From JAAAPF01 sp964481035 (GTDB lineage Bacteria; Pseudomonadota; Alphaproteobacteria; Geminicoccales; Geminicoccaceae): a DNA stretch of 15,906 nt. A program made the translations under genes and the position numbers. Below the pieces are notes generated by a model. That model did not search any database and had not been told where the DNA came from. It saw nothing but the letters and a program-made list of their open reading frames with translations. Position 1 is the first letter of the stretch. Every line of letters starts with the position of its first letter. The stretch is from the NCBI GenBank assembly GCA_964481035.1, contig CAYZSE010000080.1:1-15906 (forward strand), in the 5' to 3' direction. Of the stretch, positions 1-8,051 are shown in pieces.

Positions 1-25
1 CCCCGCCCGCTTCGATGACCTTCAT
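1..25 (-). CDS. possible 5' end of a leftward gene cut by the window edge
   Basis: On the minus strand an ATG at position 25 is followed by eight open codons (MKVIEAGG) before the window ends. An AGGAA-type ribosome-binding sequence lies about 7 nt upstream of it. It would be transcribed divergently from the TPR gene. Eight codons are too few to name a family or prove coding, so this is only a plausible gene start. Confidence 0.3.
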
Positions 26-172
26 GCGGTCTTTCCTGCGGATCCAACGAGGGTGGAGCCCGGCCCGCCGCCACCGCAAGGGCGTGCCGCCGGGCGGCGA
101 TGCGTCGCTTGCGGCGCGCGGCGGTTTGCGGTTGTGTGCTGTCATTGACGACGACCGTCGGGCGCGAGCGCC

Positions 173-1556
173 ATGGATGTGGATTTTGCCGCCGTCGCCG
201 CCGCCCTGCGGCACCCCCTGGTGCTCGCGGGCTTCGCGCTGTTCGTCGTCGCCGGGCTGTTCCACGCCGCGCTCAAGTCCGATCGCATCCCCGTCGTCGA
301 CAAGCGCACGGCCGGCAGGCTGGTCCTGCGCCTGCCGCTCTACGTCTTCGTCCTGGCCCTGCTCCTCGTCGTGGGCGGCCTCGCCCTCGCCTTCGTCCAG
401 GCGAGCCGCACGACCGTCGACGCCGGCGCCATCGTCGAGCAGTTCGCCTCGCTGCGCGAGGAGAAGGCGGCGCTCGCCGGCGAGCTCGCGGCCAAGGACC
501 GCCATCTCGACGACCTCCGCGCCACCATCGTCGCGCTGACGAGCGAGGCCCGCCAGCCGGACGCACCGCCGGGCCTGGAGCAGGCGTTGCAGCGCGTCGC
601 CGCGGGCGGCGATCCGGCCGAGCTGACGGCGCTGCTCACCGACGTGGCCGAGCGGGCGGAGGCCGGCCTCGCCGCCGCCGAGGCGCAGGCGGCCGAGGAG
701 AGAGCCGCGGCGCTGCGCGCGTGGCGGGAGGCGGCGACGCTCGCCTGGTGGACCGACACGCGCGCCGCGCTCGACGCCTACCGGCGGATCACCGCGCTCG
801 ATGCCGACGACGCCTGGGCGTGGCTGAACCGCGGCGGGCTCGCCATGCGGGCGGGCGATCTCGCCGAGGCGGAGGTGGCCTTCACCGCCGGGGCGGCGGC
901 CGCCGAGCGCACCGGCGACGAGGGCAGCGCCGCCGACGCCGCCGGCTTCGCCGGCGATCTGGCCCGGGCCCGGGGCGATCTCGACCTCGCCCTGTCCCGC
1001 TACGAGGACGCGCAGAAGCGCAACGCCGCCCTCGCCGAAGCCGACCCCGGCAACGCCGGCTGGCAGCGCGATCTCTCGGTNNNNNNNNNNNNNNNNNNNN
1101 NNNNNNNNNNNNNNNNNNNNNNNNNNNNNNNNNNNNNNNNNNNNNNNNNNNNNNNNNNNNNNNNNNNNNNNNNNNNNNNNCCTCGCCGAAGCCGACCCCG
1201 GCAACGCCGGCTGGCAGCGCGATCTCTCGGTGAGCCAGGATAGGATCGGCGACGTCCGCCGCGAGCAAGGCGATCTCGCCGGCGCGCTTGCCGCCTACGA
1301 GCAGAGCCTCGCCATCCGACAAGACCTCGCCGAAGCCGACCCCGGCAACGCCGGCTGGCAGCGCGATCTGATCGTGTCGCATTGGAAGCTGGCGACGGTC
1401 GCGGGCGAGGAGGCCAAGGCGGCGGAGGCCGCGGCAGCCTATCGCGAGGCGCTGGCCATCGCCTCGGCCATGCAGTCCGCCGGCACGCTCGCGCCGCGCG
1501 ACGCCTGGATACCGGACGAATTACGCCGCCGCATCGCGGCGCTTCAGGGCGACTGA
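173..1556 (+). CDS. membrane-anchored tetratricopeptide-repeat protein, interrupted by an assembly gap
   Basis: The ATG at 173 opens a protein with two predicted membrane segments near residues 15-33 and 53-75. A charged, probably coiled-coil stretch follows at about residues 85-125, then degenerate TPR-like helices. The C-terminal array consists of 48-residue units containing AEADPGNAGWQRDLS. A last TPR-like unit (AAEAAAAYREALAIA) precedes the TGA at 1554-1556. TPR arrays mediate protein-protein contacts and carry no catalytic residues, so the partner is unknown. The reading frame differs on the two sides of the 100 N (1081-1180). I interpret this as an arbitrary gap length and not a frameshift, because the same repeat peptide is read on both sides. 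No strong ribosome-binding site precedes 173, so the start rests on the hydrophobic N-terminus. The neighbouring gene is convergent. Confidence 0.75.
1031..1373 (+). repeat. 144-bp tandem repeat encoding 48-residue TPR units
   Basis: Copies begin at 1031 (cut by the gap after 50 bp), 1182 (complete, 144 bp) and 1326 (diverging after about 44 bp). All three share an identical 44-bp start, and the first two share all 50 visible bases. Such identity at DNA level implies recent duplication or gene conversion. The array sits exactly where assembly failed. Confidence 0.85.
1081..1180. other. assembly gap (100 N) inside the TPR repeat
   Basis: One hundred N lie between two copies of the same repeat. 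To keep the frame read on both sides the true length must be a multiple of 3. To keep the 144-bp periodicity it must be 93 bp plus any whole number of 144-bp units. Exactly 100 is therefore a placeholder, and one or more repeat units are missing. Confidence 0.9.
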
Positions 1557-1585
1557 GGGCGAATAGCCGACCCTCCCCTCGAAAG

Positions 1586-1607
1586 CCGGCCGGGAACCCC
1601 CGGCCGG
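1586..1607. terminator. hairpin terminator between convergent genes
   Basis: A perfect 9-bp stem (CCGGCCGGG, loop AACC, CCCGGCCGG) lies 4 bp past the stop of the minus-strand binding-protein gene and 29 bp past the TPR stop. On the minus strand the stem is followed by GCTTTC, a short U-rich tail. The plus strand has no T-run, so it probably serves mainly the leftward gene. Confidence 0.6.
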
Positions 1608-1611
1608 GCGG

Positions 1612-2376
1612 TCAGCCGCCGTAGATGTCGAAGTCGAAGTACTTCTGGCGGATCTCGTCGTAGGTGCCGTCGGCGCGGATGGCGGCGATGGCGGCGTTGA
1701 GGCGCTCCTCGAGCTCGCCCTCGCCTTGGCGGATGGCGATCCCGGCGCCCTCGCCGAACCACTCGGGATCGGTCAGCTCCGGGCCGATGAAGGCGAAGCC
1801 CGCGCCGGCGTCGGTCGCAAGGAAGCCCTCGTTCAGCGTCATGCTGTCGGCCAAGAGCATGTCGACGCGGCCGGCCCGGAGGTCGAGGTTGGCCTCCTCC
1901 TGCGTGCCGTAGCGCACGATCTCCACCTCGGGGTAGTTGTCGGTGATGTAGTTGTCGTGGATCGTCGCCCGCTGCACCCCCACGCGCACACCCTCGAGGT
2001 CGCCCGCGAAGTCGAACTCGGCGCCCTCGGCCGCGGCGAAGCGCGCCGGGGTCTGGTAGTACTTGTCGGTGAAGTCGACGACCTGCTGGCGCTCCGCGGT
2101 GATCGACATCGACGCGACGATCGCGTCGTACTTGCCGGCGAGGAGGGCGGGGATGATGCCGTCCCAGTCCTGGGCGACGAGCTGGCACTCGACGCCCATC
2201 TCGGCGCACAGCGCGTTGGCGATGTCGATGTCGAAGCCCTGCAGCTCGCCCGAGGGCGTGATGAAGGAGAAGGGCGGATAGGCGCCCTCGACGCCGACCC
2301 TGAGCGTCTCCGCCTTGGCCGTGCCGGCCCACCCGACGACGAGCGCGGCCGCGGCCGCGAGCAAGATGTTGCGCAC
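1612..2376 (-). CDS. periplasmic substrate-binding protein, HisJ/LAO family (basic amino-acid type)
   Basis: The 254-residue product begins with a signal peptide of about 22 residues (cleavage after AKA). It then follows the family-3 solute-binding fold closely. The GFDIDIANALC signature, a CxxxxxxC pair like the disulfide of LAO/HisJ, ASMSITAERQQ, and a C-terminus ending KYFDFDIYGG all match the lysine/arginine/ornithine-binding protein pattern. From the conserved SMSIT-x-x-R and the later Asp (LLADS) I infer a polar, probably basic, amino-acid ligand. The usual GxD near the N-terminus is GVE here. The start is GTG at 2376, with AGGAGG (2383-2388 on the complement) 6 nt upstream. No permease or ATPase lies nearby, so it either serves an ABC transporter encoded elsewhere or acts as a sensor input. 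Confidence 0.9.
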   Translation of the reverse strand: MRNILLAAAAALVVGWAGTAKAETLRVGVEGAYPPFSFITPSGELQGFDIDIANALCAEMGVECQLVAQDWDGIIPALLAGKYDAIVASMSITAERQQVVDFTDKYYQTPARFAAAEGAEFDFAGDLEGVRVGVQRATIHDNYITDNYPEVEIVRYGTQEEANLDLRAGRVDMLLADSMTLNEGFLATDAGAGFAFIGPELTDPEWFGEGAGIAIRQGEGELEERLNAAIAAIRADGTYDEIRQKYFDFDIYGG

Positions 2377-2432
2377 GATGGTCCTCCTGCGAACGAACAG
2401 AAGGCTACAGTTCGATGACGGAGGCTGTCAGG

Positions 2433-2816
2433 TCAAGCGGCGAGGCGGCGCTCGCGCCGGCGGTTGAAGCGGTAGAGGCCGGGCGCGAGGATCCGCTCGT
2501 AGAGGACCTCGGCCAAGGGACGGACGGGGCCGAGGCGGGCGAGGCGGGCGAGCCAGCGATAGCGCGGCAGCCGCTCCCAGAGCTGGGCGAAGGCCTCGAC
2601 GCCACCCATGAGCCGGCCGTCCGGCCCGCTGGCGTAGAGCCGCCGCTTGGCGCCCTCGCCGTCGATGCCGTGAGCGTCCAGCGCTTCGGGCGTGCGGCTG
2701 ATGTCGACCCAGGCCAAGGGCGCGTCGCTGGCGGCGGCGAGCTTCTGGTAGTGGCGGACCTCGGCGCCGCAGATCGGGCAGGCGCCGTTGTAGAAGACGG
2801 TGAGACGGTCGGTCAT
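2433..2816 (-). CDS. DCC-family thiol-disulfide oxidoreductase-like protein (DUF393)
   Basis: The 127-residue product begins MTDRLTVFYNGACPICGAEV. This is the DUF393/DCC pattern, a beta strand followed by a CxxC motif (Cys13 and Cys16) as in thioredoxin-like proteins. The Asp that gives the family part of its name is Asn10 here. Members are predicted thiol-disulfide oxidoreductases, but substrates are generally unknown. The ATG at 2816 overlaps the stop of the upstream flavin monooxygenase by 3 bp within the tetranucleotide ATGA, so translation is almost certainly coupled and the two products probably act together. The C-terminus is rich in arginine (RRRERRLAA). No signal peptide is visible, so a cytoplasmic location is likely. 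Confidence 0.82.
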   Translation of the reverse strand: MTDRLTVFYNGACPICGAEVRHYQKLAAASDAPLAWVDISRTPEALDAHGIDGEGAKRRLYASGPDGRLMGGVEAFAQLWERLPRYRWLARLARLGPVRPLAEVLYERILAPGLYRFNRRRERRLAA

Positions 2817-3988
2817 GCGGGCACTCGAGTAAGGGAGAGGGGGCGCGGCTGCATCAGCCGCTCCATGAGCTCGCGGCGCACCGGGCCGAGCGCGTCGACG
2901 GCGCGCAGGCCGAGGCCGCGGACGACACCGACCGCCGCCTCGGGTCGCAGCACGGCGCGGTTCAAGGCGTCGATGAACCAGAAGTACATCCGCGTCTCGG
3001 CGAGCCGGGCGTGCTCGTAGGCTTTGAGCGCGTCGGCCGAGGCGAAGCGGGGGTGGGCGGCGAGCTCGGCGAGCGCCGCACAGTCGCGCAGCGTCAGGTT
3101 GAAGCCCTGGGCGCCCAGGGGCGAGACGGCGTGCGCCGCCTCGCCCAGGAGCAGGCCGCCGGGGCCGGTCAGCCGGTGCGCGAGCAGGCCCGTGATCGGC
3201 ACGGCGGCGCGGCCCTCGACCGACGTCACCCGGCCGTGCCGGCCACCGTCTGCGGCCTCGACGGCGGCGATGAAGTCGGCATCGTCGAGCTCGGCGAGCC
3301 GTCTGCCCTCGGCGGCGCTCTCCAGCCAGACCAGGCTGAGCGCGTGCGGCCCGGCGGGCACCGTCGTGAACGGGCCGCCCGGCTTGTGGACCTCGGTCGA
3401 GACGTTGTCGTGCTCGCCCTCGATCGCGAGCCGGGCGGTGTTGGCGATCTGGTGATAGTCGTGCCGCCGGGCGCCGATCCGTAACGCCCGGCGAACGCCG
3501 GAATTCTTGCCGTCGGCGCCGACCACGAGGGTCGTCTGGAGCACGCGGCCGTCCTCGAGGGTGACCCGCCACCGTCCGGCGCGGCGGAAGAGCTCGCTCG
3601 TGCGCCCGGCGATCAGCGAAATGTCGCCCTCCGCGCGGGCGTGCAGCGCCGCGACGAGATCGCGGTTCGCGACGTTCCAGGCGAAGCAGTCGACGCCGAG
3701 GTCTTCGGCGACGAACAGCACCTCGGTGGCGCCGCCGACGGGCGCGTGATTGACCATGCGCAGGCCGCGCAGAGGCGCTTCCTCGGCGCTCGCGGGCCAG
3801 GCTTGGAGCCGGCGCAGAAGCTCCGCCTGCGGCCGCATGACGGCCGTCGTCCGCCCGCTCGGCGGCCGCGCCGCGGGGCTCGGGTCGACCAGCGCGACGC
3901 GCCGGCCGGCGTCGGCGAGCACCCGCGCCGCGGTCAGCCCGGCCGGCCCGCCGCCCACGACGATCGCCTCGAAATCATCTTGCGCCAT
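2813..3988 (-). CDS. FAD-dependent monooxygenase, UbiH/UbiF/COQ6 family
   Basis: The 391-residue protein has the three flavoprotein hydroxylase motifs in order. These are an N-terminal dinucleotide fold GGGPAG (residues 12-17), GADG (157-160) of the FAD/NAD(P)H-contacting DG motif, and GEAAHAVSPLGAQGFN (282-297) for FAD ribityl binding. The last normally starts GDAAH; Asp is Glu here. Such enzymes hydroxylate aromatic rings, with ubiquinone biosynthesis the commonest role in proteobacteria. The sequence alone does not settle which ring position or whether the substrate is a ubiquinone precursor. I chose the ATG at 3988 because it lies 9 residues before the first beta strand. A TTG at 4009 would add seven residues, and neither has a clear ribosome-binding site. 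The downstream DCC-family gene overlaps its stop codon. Confidence 0.88.
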   Translation of the reverse strand: MAQDDFEAIVVGGGPAGLTAARVLADAGRRVALVDPSPAARPPSGRTTAVMRPQAELLRRLQAWPASAEEAPLRGLRMVNHAPVGGATEVLFVAEDLGVDCFAWNVANRDLVAALHARAEGDISLIAGRTSELFRRAGRWRVTLEDGRVLQTTLVVGADGKNSGVRRALRIGARRHDYHQIANTARLAIEGEHDNVSTEVHKPGGPFTTVPAGPHALSLVWLESAAEGRRLAELDDADFIAAVEAADGGRHGRVTSVEGRAAVPITGLLAHRLTGPGGLLLGEAAHAVSPLGAQGFNLTLRDCAALAELAAHPRFASADALKAYEHARLAETRMYFWFIDALNRAVLRPEAAVGVVRGLGLRAVDALGPVRRELMERLMQPRPLSLTRVPA

Positions 3989-4099
3989 GACGCCGATGTA
4001 GGTCGGCAATGGCGCCCGGACCAGCCACCCGCGCGAACCGCTTCGCCCAGCCGTGCGGTTGGATTAGGCTCGAGGCTTCAACTTCGGGGAGGTACCGCG

Positions 4100-4468
4100 A
4101 TGGCCGCCACGTGCTTCAATCTCCACGCGCCCGAAGGCGGGTTCGCCCGTACGCCGGCGCCCGGAATCGAGACCCGGCTGTTCTCCGGCAAGCACGCCAT
4201 GCTGGCGGTGGTCACCCTCGCCTCCAACGCCGCCGGCGAGGTCCAGCGCTGCGCGGAGGAGCAGTGGATCGTGGTCGCGCAGGGCTCGGGGGTGCTGCTC
4301 GTCGGCCAGGATGAACTCGATCTCGACGAGGGCGACGTCTGCCTCGTTCCGTCGGGCACCCCGCACAACTTCATCGCCGGCCCCGCCGGCGCGCGCCTCC
4401 TCGATATCGTCGCACCGCCGGGCGAGGGCGCCGTGCGGGGCGGCGGCCGCGACCCCGCCGCCGGTTGA
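4100..4468 (+). CDS. small cupin-fold protein with incomplete metal site
   Basis: The 122-residue product has a single cupin barrel. The first motif region reads GEVQRCAEEQWIVVAQGSG (about residues 46-64) and the second GDVCLVPSGTPHNF (78-91). In metal-binding cupins the first motif has HxH followed by Glu. Here those positions are occupied by Arg/Cys/Ala with Glu nearby, so only the His of the second motif (His89) is clearly kept. Ligand binding or a structural role is more likely than dioxygenase-type catalysis. The ATG at 4100 is preceded by GGGGAGG at 4086-4092, a good ribosome-binding site. It is transcribed divergently from the UbiH-like gene across a 111-bp interval. Confidence 0.8.
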   Translation: MAATCFNLHAPEGGFARTPAPGIETRLFSGKHAMLAVVTLASNAAGEVQRCAEEQWIVVAQGSGVLLVGQDELDLDEGDVCLVPSGTPHNFIAGPAGARLLDIVAPPGEGAVRGGGRDPAAG

Positions 4469-4557
4469 GCGGCGCGCGTTAAGCCTTCGCTCACCGTTTC
4501 GCCCTAGCCTTCGAGGCAGACCTGCTGGTCTTTTCCCCTTGCCGAACGGGGTGCCTC

Positions 4558-4917
4558 GTGACGTACCGGCGTTCTCGTCTCATCGTCGCCACGCTGCTGG
4601 CCCTGGCCGCGGCACTGGCGTTCCTCGCGTTCCGCGCGGTTGTCGAGCCGCGCCGGGAGGTGCCGCTCGGCACCATCGCTCCAGCCGCCTCGGACGGCGC
4701 CACCGGACCGGTGTCGCGAGCGTCCGCACGGATCACGGCCGTCATCCCGTCGCCCGCGACGCAGGCGATGATCGAAGCGACCTGCGCAGACGGCGCCATG
4801 ATCGGCTACGTGCCGGTCGTGCAGGTCGATCCCTCCGAAATGGCGGTGCCCGAGGAGGGCAGCTTCCTCCGCTGCCCCTCCGGTGCGCGCGTCTTCCTCG
4901 TGCCCTCGGGAAGCTGA
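4558..4917 (+). CDS. small anchored or secreted protein of unknown function
   Basis: The 119-residue product has a basic N-terminus (MTYRRSR) followed by one hydrophobic segment at about residues 8-29. This is either an uncleaved membrane anchor or a signal peptide without an obvious AxA site. The exported part holds two cysteines (76 and 106) that could form a disulfide. I do not recognise a family. The start codon is GTG at 4558 with only a weak purine stretch upstream, but no other start keeps the charged-then-hydrophobic N-terminus. Its stop lies 7 bp from the stop of the convergent pilus chaperone gene, leaving no room for a separate terminator. Confidence 0.6.
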   Translation: MTYRRSRLIVATLLALAAALAFLAFRAVVEPRREVPLGTIAPAASDGATGPVSRASARITAVIPSPATQAMIEATCADGAMIGYVPVVQVDPSEMAVPEEGSFLRCPSGARVFLVPSGS

Positions 4918-4924
4918 GCCGCGC

Positions 4925-5614
4925 TCAAAACGACTGCTCGGCGCTGCCTCGTGGTCCGAGCACCTGCCAGCGGGCGAGCGTGTCGTAGGGCAGGGGCACC
5001 GTCCAGCTGTTGCCCGGATAGAGACGGCGAGCGGGCAGCTCGCGGCATCCGGCGCCGGCCGCGTCGCACTGCTCGCCGTCGAAGAGAAGCGCATTCGTGT
5101 TGCCGGCGTTGCGGAGCTCGAGCGTGCGACCGGCACGGCTGGCGACGATCTCGCTGCGCGCATCGTTCGGTCGCGCGATCGCGAGCACCCCGTAGCCGAT
5201 CAGCACTTTGACGGCGGTCGTCTCGCTCGCCATCTCGCCGACGACGGGGCGGATGCCGAGGCGCCAGATGCGATCGCGGTCCGGCGCCGGGGCGAGACGG
5301 ACGAGGCGCACGATCCGTCGCGCCCCGGGCTCCAGCACGAGGCGCGAAGGCGTGACCAGGAGCCCGAGCTCCTCCGGGTCCGACGTCGTCGTTCGGCGCT
5401 CGTCGGCCGTGCCCGGCGCGATCATCTCGGCCGCGTCGACGACGACGTATTCGGTCTCCGCGCCGACGTTGCGGACCTCGATGTCGGCGCGGCCGCCCGC
5501 CTCGTCGTCGAGCTCCACGACAACCCGGTCGAGCGCGATCTCCGCCCCCGCCGGTCCGGCGGCGAGCCCGAGGCTCAACGCGACAAAGCCGAAGAGCCCC
5601 CGCCAGTAACGCAT
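4925..5614 (-). CDS. periplasmic pilus assembly chaperone (PapD-like)
   Basis: The 229-residue protein has a signal peptide of about 24 residues (GPAGA|E) followed by two immunoglobulin-like domains. The stretch LGLLVTPSRLVLEPGARRIVRLVRL (shown here only as its landmark LVTPSRLVLEPG, residues 86-97) is the F1-G1 region. In PapD-type chaperones this region donates a strand to pilin subunits. RIWRLGIRPV (115-124) follows. The second domain has NAGNTNALLFDG and a cysteine pair at 183 and 190 that could form a disulfide. It would hold subunits folded in the periplasm and deliver them to the usher. The start at 5614 is needed for the signal peptide and lies inside the usher gene, giving an unusually long 40-bp overlap. 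It is the last gene of the operon. Confidence 0.85.
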   Translation of the reverse strand: MRYWRGLFGFVALSLGLAAGPAGAEIALDRVVVELDDEAGGRADIEVRNVGAETEYVVVDAAEMIAPGTADERRTTTSDPEELGLLVTPSRLVLEPGARRIVRLVRLAPAPDRDRIWRLGIRPVVGEMASETTAVKVLIGYGVLAIARPNDARSEIVASRAGRTLELRNAGNTNALLFDGEQCDAAGAGCRELPARRLYPGNSWTVPLPYDTLARWQVLGPRGSAEQSF

Positions 5615-8046
5615 CGCACATCTCCAACTCGCTGATAGGTCGAGGTCGCTCGCAGCGCGGGCAGCGCCGCGCGGCAGCGCCGGCCGTCGGCGCTCACCTC
5701 CACGCCGTCCACGTCGACGCCCAGATCGGCTTGGAAGTAGCCGGCGCCGTCGGTCACGTAGCGGGGCTCGGTGAGCAGGGTCGCATCAACGAGCGGTTCC
5801 CCGTCGTGATCGAGCAGCCGGCCGAAGACGCTCACCAGCGGCTGGACCCGCCACAGCTCGGTCGCCACGGTGCCGGGGTAGAGCGTTCGCTCGCGGGTCT
5901 CGCCGTCGTAGGCGACGATCGCCCCATCGGTCTGGCGCAAGCGCACCCGGTAGCTCTCGAAGGAGGGCAGCGGCAGCACCAGCCGGTCCCCTGCGGCGAC
6001 CTGCCCACGCGGCCGCTCGTCGACGAGCGCCTCGAAGACGGCGTCGCCCTCGCCCTCCACCGCCAGGACGAGGGCGCTCGTCTGAGCGTCGGTTCCGCTG
6101 ATGCCGACCCCGCCGCCGGAGGCCAGGGCGACGGTCCGCCCGGTCAACGCCAGCTGCACGCCGTCGGCGTCCAGGTCGCGATCGACGCTGACGAGCATCG
6201 ACCCCGGCGGCCCCTCGGCGTCCACGCTCGCGCCGAACGACGTGTCGCCCGCCACTTGATCCGCGCGCAGCAGCGCCTGGACGCGACCGCGGCCGTCACG
6301 CTGCCAGCTGCGGCCCAACGCGACGCCGCCCTGAAAGCCGTCGTCGGCACTGCCGCGGTCGCTGTGGCGATAGCCCGCGGTGCCGTCGAGGCGCCAGCGT
6401 CCGCTCGCGAAGGCCAGGCGCAGGCGCGCGAGAACGAAGCTCTCGTCGTTGTTGGTCGCCGCGTCGGCGAGGAGGTCGACGCGTGTGGCGCCCAACGTGC
6501 CGAGCGGCCAGTAGAGATTGGGGCCGAACGAGTAGGTGGCCCCGTCGACGCCGTCGTCGCTCCAAAAGCCGCGAAAGCCGAGCCGCGCACCGTTGGCAAA
6601 GCCATAGCCCAGATTGACGTCGAACTGGGTGCTGTCGCCGATCGAGCCGGTGAGCCGATCGAGCCGATCATCGGCGACGAAGACGTCGTCGCCATCGTCG
6701 TCCGTTCCCCGTCTGTCGATGCGGCCCGGGCCGGCGTCGCCCGAGGTGCGGCGAGCGGCGAGGCCATAGGACAAGTTGCCCAAGAGCCCGCGCACCGCGA
6801 GCGCCCCGCCGAAGGCGGCGTCGCTCGTGACGAAGCCGCTGAGGCCGAGCTCCACGCCACGCCACAGCGCGAAGGCTTCACCGCTGCCGGCGATGGCGTC
6901 CGACATGCCCGCGAGGTCGACACCGATCCCGAGGGAATCGGTCACCCGGTAGCGCGCGCCGCCGTGCAGGAACGGGCGGTCACCGAGGGCCGGCCACGGC
7001 GCCTGCTCGTCGTCGGCGAAGACGCCGGCCTCGACGAGGAACTGCGGCGCGCCGACGGGCGGCAGGTCGATGCTCTTGACGAAGAAGCGGGTCTCCTCGC
7101 GTACGCCCGCCGGGGACACGATGCGGACCTCGATGTCGTAGCTCCCGACCGGCAATGCCGAGGTGTCGACGAGCTGGGTGCCGGCGGGCAGCGATTGCGC
7201 GGTCAGTAAGCGCCCGTCGCGGAACACCTGGACCTGGGAGCGTCGCGAGAGCGTGACGACGAGCGAGGAGCCGCGCACGCTGTCGCGGTCGCGGCGCGTG
7301 TCCAACGTGGTCGCCAGCCTCGCGCCGACGAAGGGGCGCGAGCCGAGGACCGGGATCGGGCTGGCCCGCCCCAGCCCCCCTTCGACCCGCCAAGCGCGGA
7401 TCTCGGCTTGGCCCAGCAGCGTGTTGGTGAAGAAGCCGGTGTCGACGTCGAGGCCGTAGTCGGCGAGGAGTCGTGTCGGGCCGCTGGCGACGATCGAGCG
7501 GCCGGAGAGGACCGCCTGGGTCGTCTCCCCCGGCACGATCGAGGCCGCGACGTCGAAGCTCTGAACGGCCGAGGGTTGCCAGCCCGGTGGCGTGAAGAAG
7601 ACGGCCTCGCCGTCCTGCAGGCTGCGCAGGTCCGACGACACGAAGAGGTCGAGGCGAAAGGTGGCGGCGTCGAAGATCACGCCGGCGGCATTCGGGACGA
7701 GAACGCCGCAGTCGGGTGCCGGAACCGCCCCGCAGACGCGATCGGCGTGGCTCGCGAGCTCGCCCGTGAGGGCGCTGGCGACGGCCTCGCGGTCGACCTC
7801 CCCGGGGAGCAGATCCGCCACGGCGCTCGGGTCGTCGAAGCGAACGAAGCCGGGCCGAACGAGGACGTCGGCGGTGCCCAGCGGACTTCCGTCGTACCAC
7901 AGGTCGACGACCGCCGGCTGCGCCGTGTTCACGTCGGCGAAGCCCGGCGGCGGGCCGGTGGTGACGATCTGCGCTGCGATCGGCGAGGCGAAACCCATCC
8001 AGAGCACGATCCCTGCCCCCACCAGACCGGCGATGCGTTCCGGCAT
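5575..8046 (-). CDS. outer-membrane usher for pilus assembly (CS1/TcfC-like)
   Basis: The 823-residue protein has a signal peptide of about 25 residues (SPIAA|Q). A beta-rich N-terminal domain with a Cys pair (near residues 105 and 113) follows. The transition SYDIEVRIVSPAGVREETRF followed by FVKSIDLPPVGAPQF is characteristic of ushers. A long stretch of alternating aromatic and polar strands fits the barrel, and a C-terminal E-set-like region ends with a cysteine pair. Overall arrangement and length fit alpha-clade (CooC/CfaC/TcfC) ushers. It forms the outer-membrane pore through which chaperone-bound subunits are polymerised. Its ATG is 5 bp after the stop of the second pilin-like gene, and its 3' end runs 40 bp into the chaperone gene. 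The clade assignment is from overall pattern and is less certain than usher identity. Confidence 0.85.
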   Translation of the reverse strand: MPERIAGLVGAGIVLWMGFASPIAAQIVTTGPPPGFADVNTAQPAVVDLWYDGSPLGTADVLVRPGFVRFDDPSAVADLLPGEVDREAVASALTGELASHADRVCGAVPAPDCGVLVPNAAGVIFDAATFRLDLFVSSDLRSLQDGEAVFFTPPGWQPSAVQSFDVAASIVPGETTQAVLSGRSIVASGPTRLLADYGLDVDTGFFTNTLLGQAEIRAWRVEGGLGRASPIPVLGSRPFVGARLATTLDTRRDRDSVRGSSLVVTLSRRSQVQVFRDGRLLTAQSLPAGTQLVDTSALPVGSYDIEVRIVSPAGVREETRFFVKSIDLPPVGAPQFLVEAGVFADDEQAPWPALGDRPFLHGGARYRVTDSLGIGVDLAGMSDAIAGSGEAFALWRGVELGLSGFVTSDAAFGGALAVRGLLGNLSYGLAARRTSGDAGPGRIDRRGTDDDGDDVFVADDRLDRLTGSIGDSTQFDVNLGYGFANGARLGFRGFWSDDGVDGATYSFGPNLYWPLGTLGATRVDLLADAATNNDESFVLARLRLAFASGRWRLDGTAGYRHSDRGSADDGFQGGVALGRSWQRDGRGRVQALLRADQVAGDTSFGASVDAEGPPGSMLVSVDRDLDADGVQLALTGRTVALASGGGVGISGTDAQTSALVLAVEGEGDAVFEALVDERPRGQVAAGDRLVLPLPSFESYRVRLRQTDGAIVAYDGETRERTLYPGTVATELWRVQPLVSVFGRLLDHDGEPLVDATLLTEPRYVTDGAGYFQADLGVDVDGVEVSADGRRCRAALPALRATSTYQRVGDVRCVTGGGSSALSR

Positions 8047-8051
8047 GAGCT

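Noticed and set aside
144..157. TTGACG near the TPR gene as an FNR half-site or -35
   Set aside because: There is no matching TCAA at 6-nt spacing and no credible -10 at the right distance.
1031..1373. Spaced identical repeats that could suggest a CRISPR array
   Set aside because: The 144-bp units are translated in frame as TPR peptides, without variable spacers.
173..1556. TPR gene as a frameshifted pseudogene
   Set aside because: The frame change happens only across the run of N of arbitrary length. The same peptide repeat is read intact on both sides.
2415..2429. TGAC-N7-GTCA inverted repeat after the DCC gene
   Set aside because: A 4-bp stem without a T-run is too weak for a terminator and does not match a known operator spacing.
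5731..7209. 492-codon plus-strand open frame antisense to the usher
   Set aside because: Very high GC leaves few stop codons. The frame has no signal, domain or good ribosome-binding site and is explained as a shadow of the usher.
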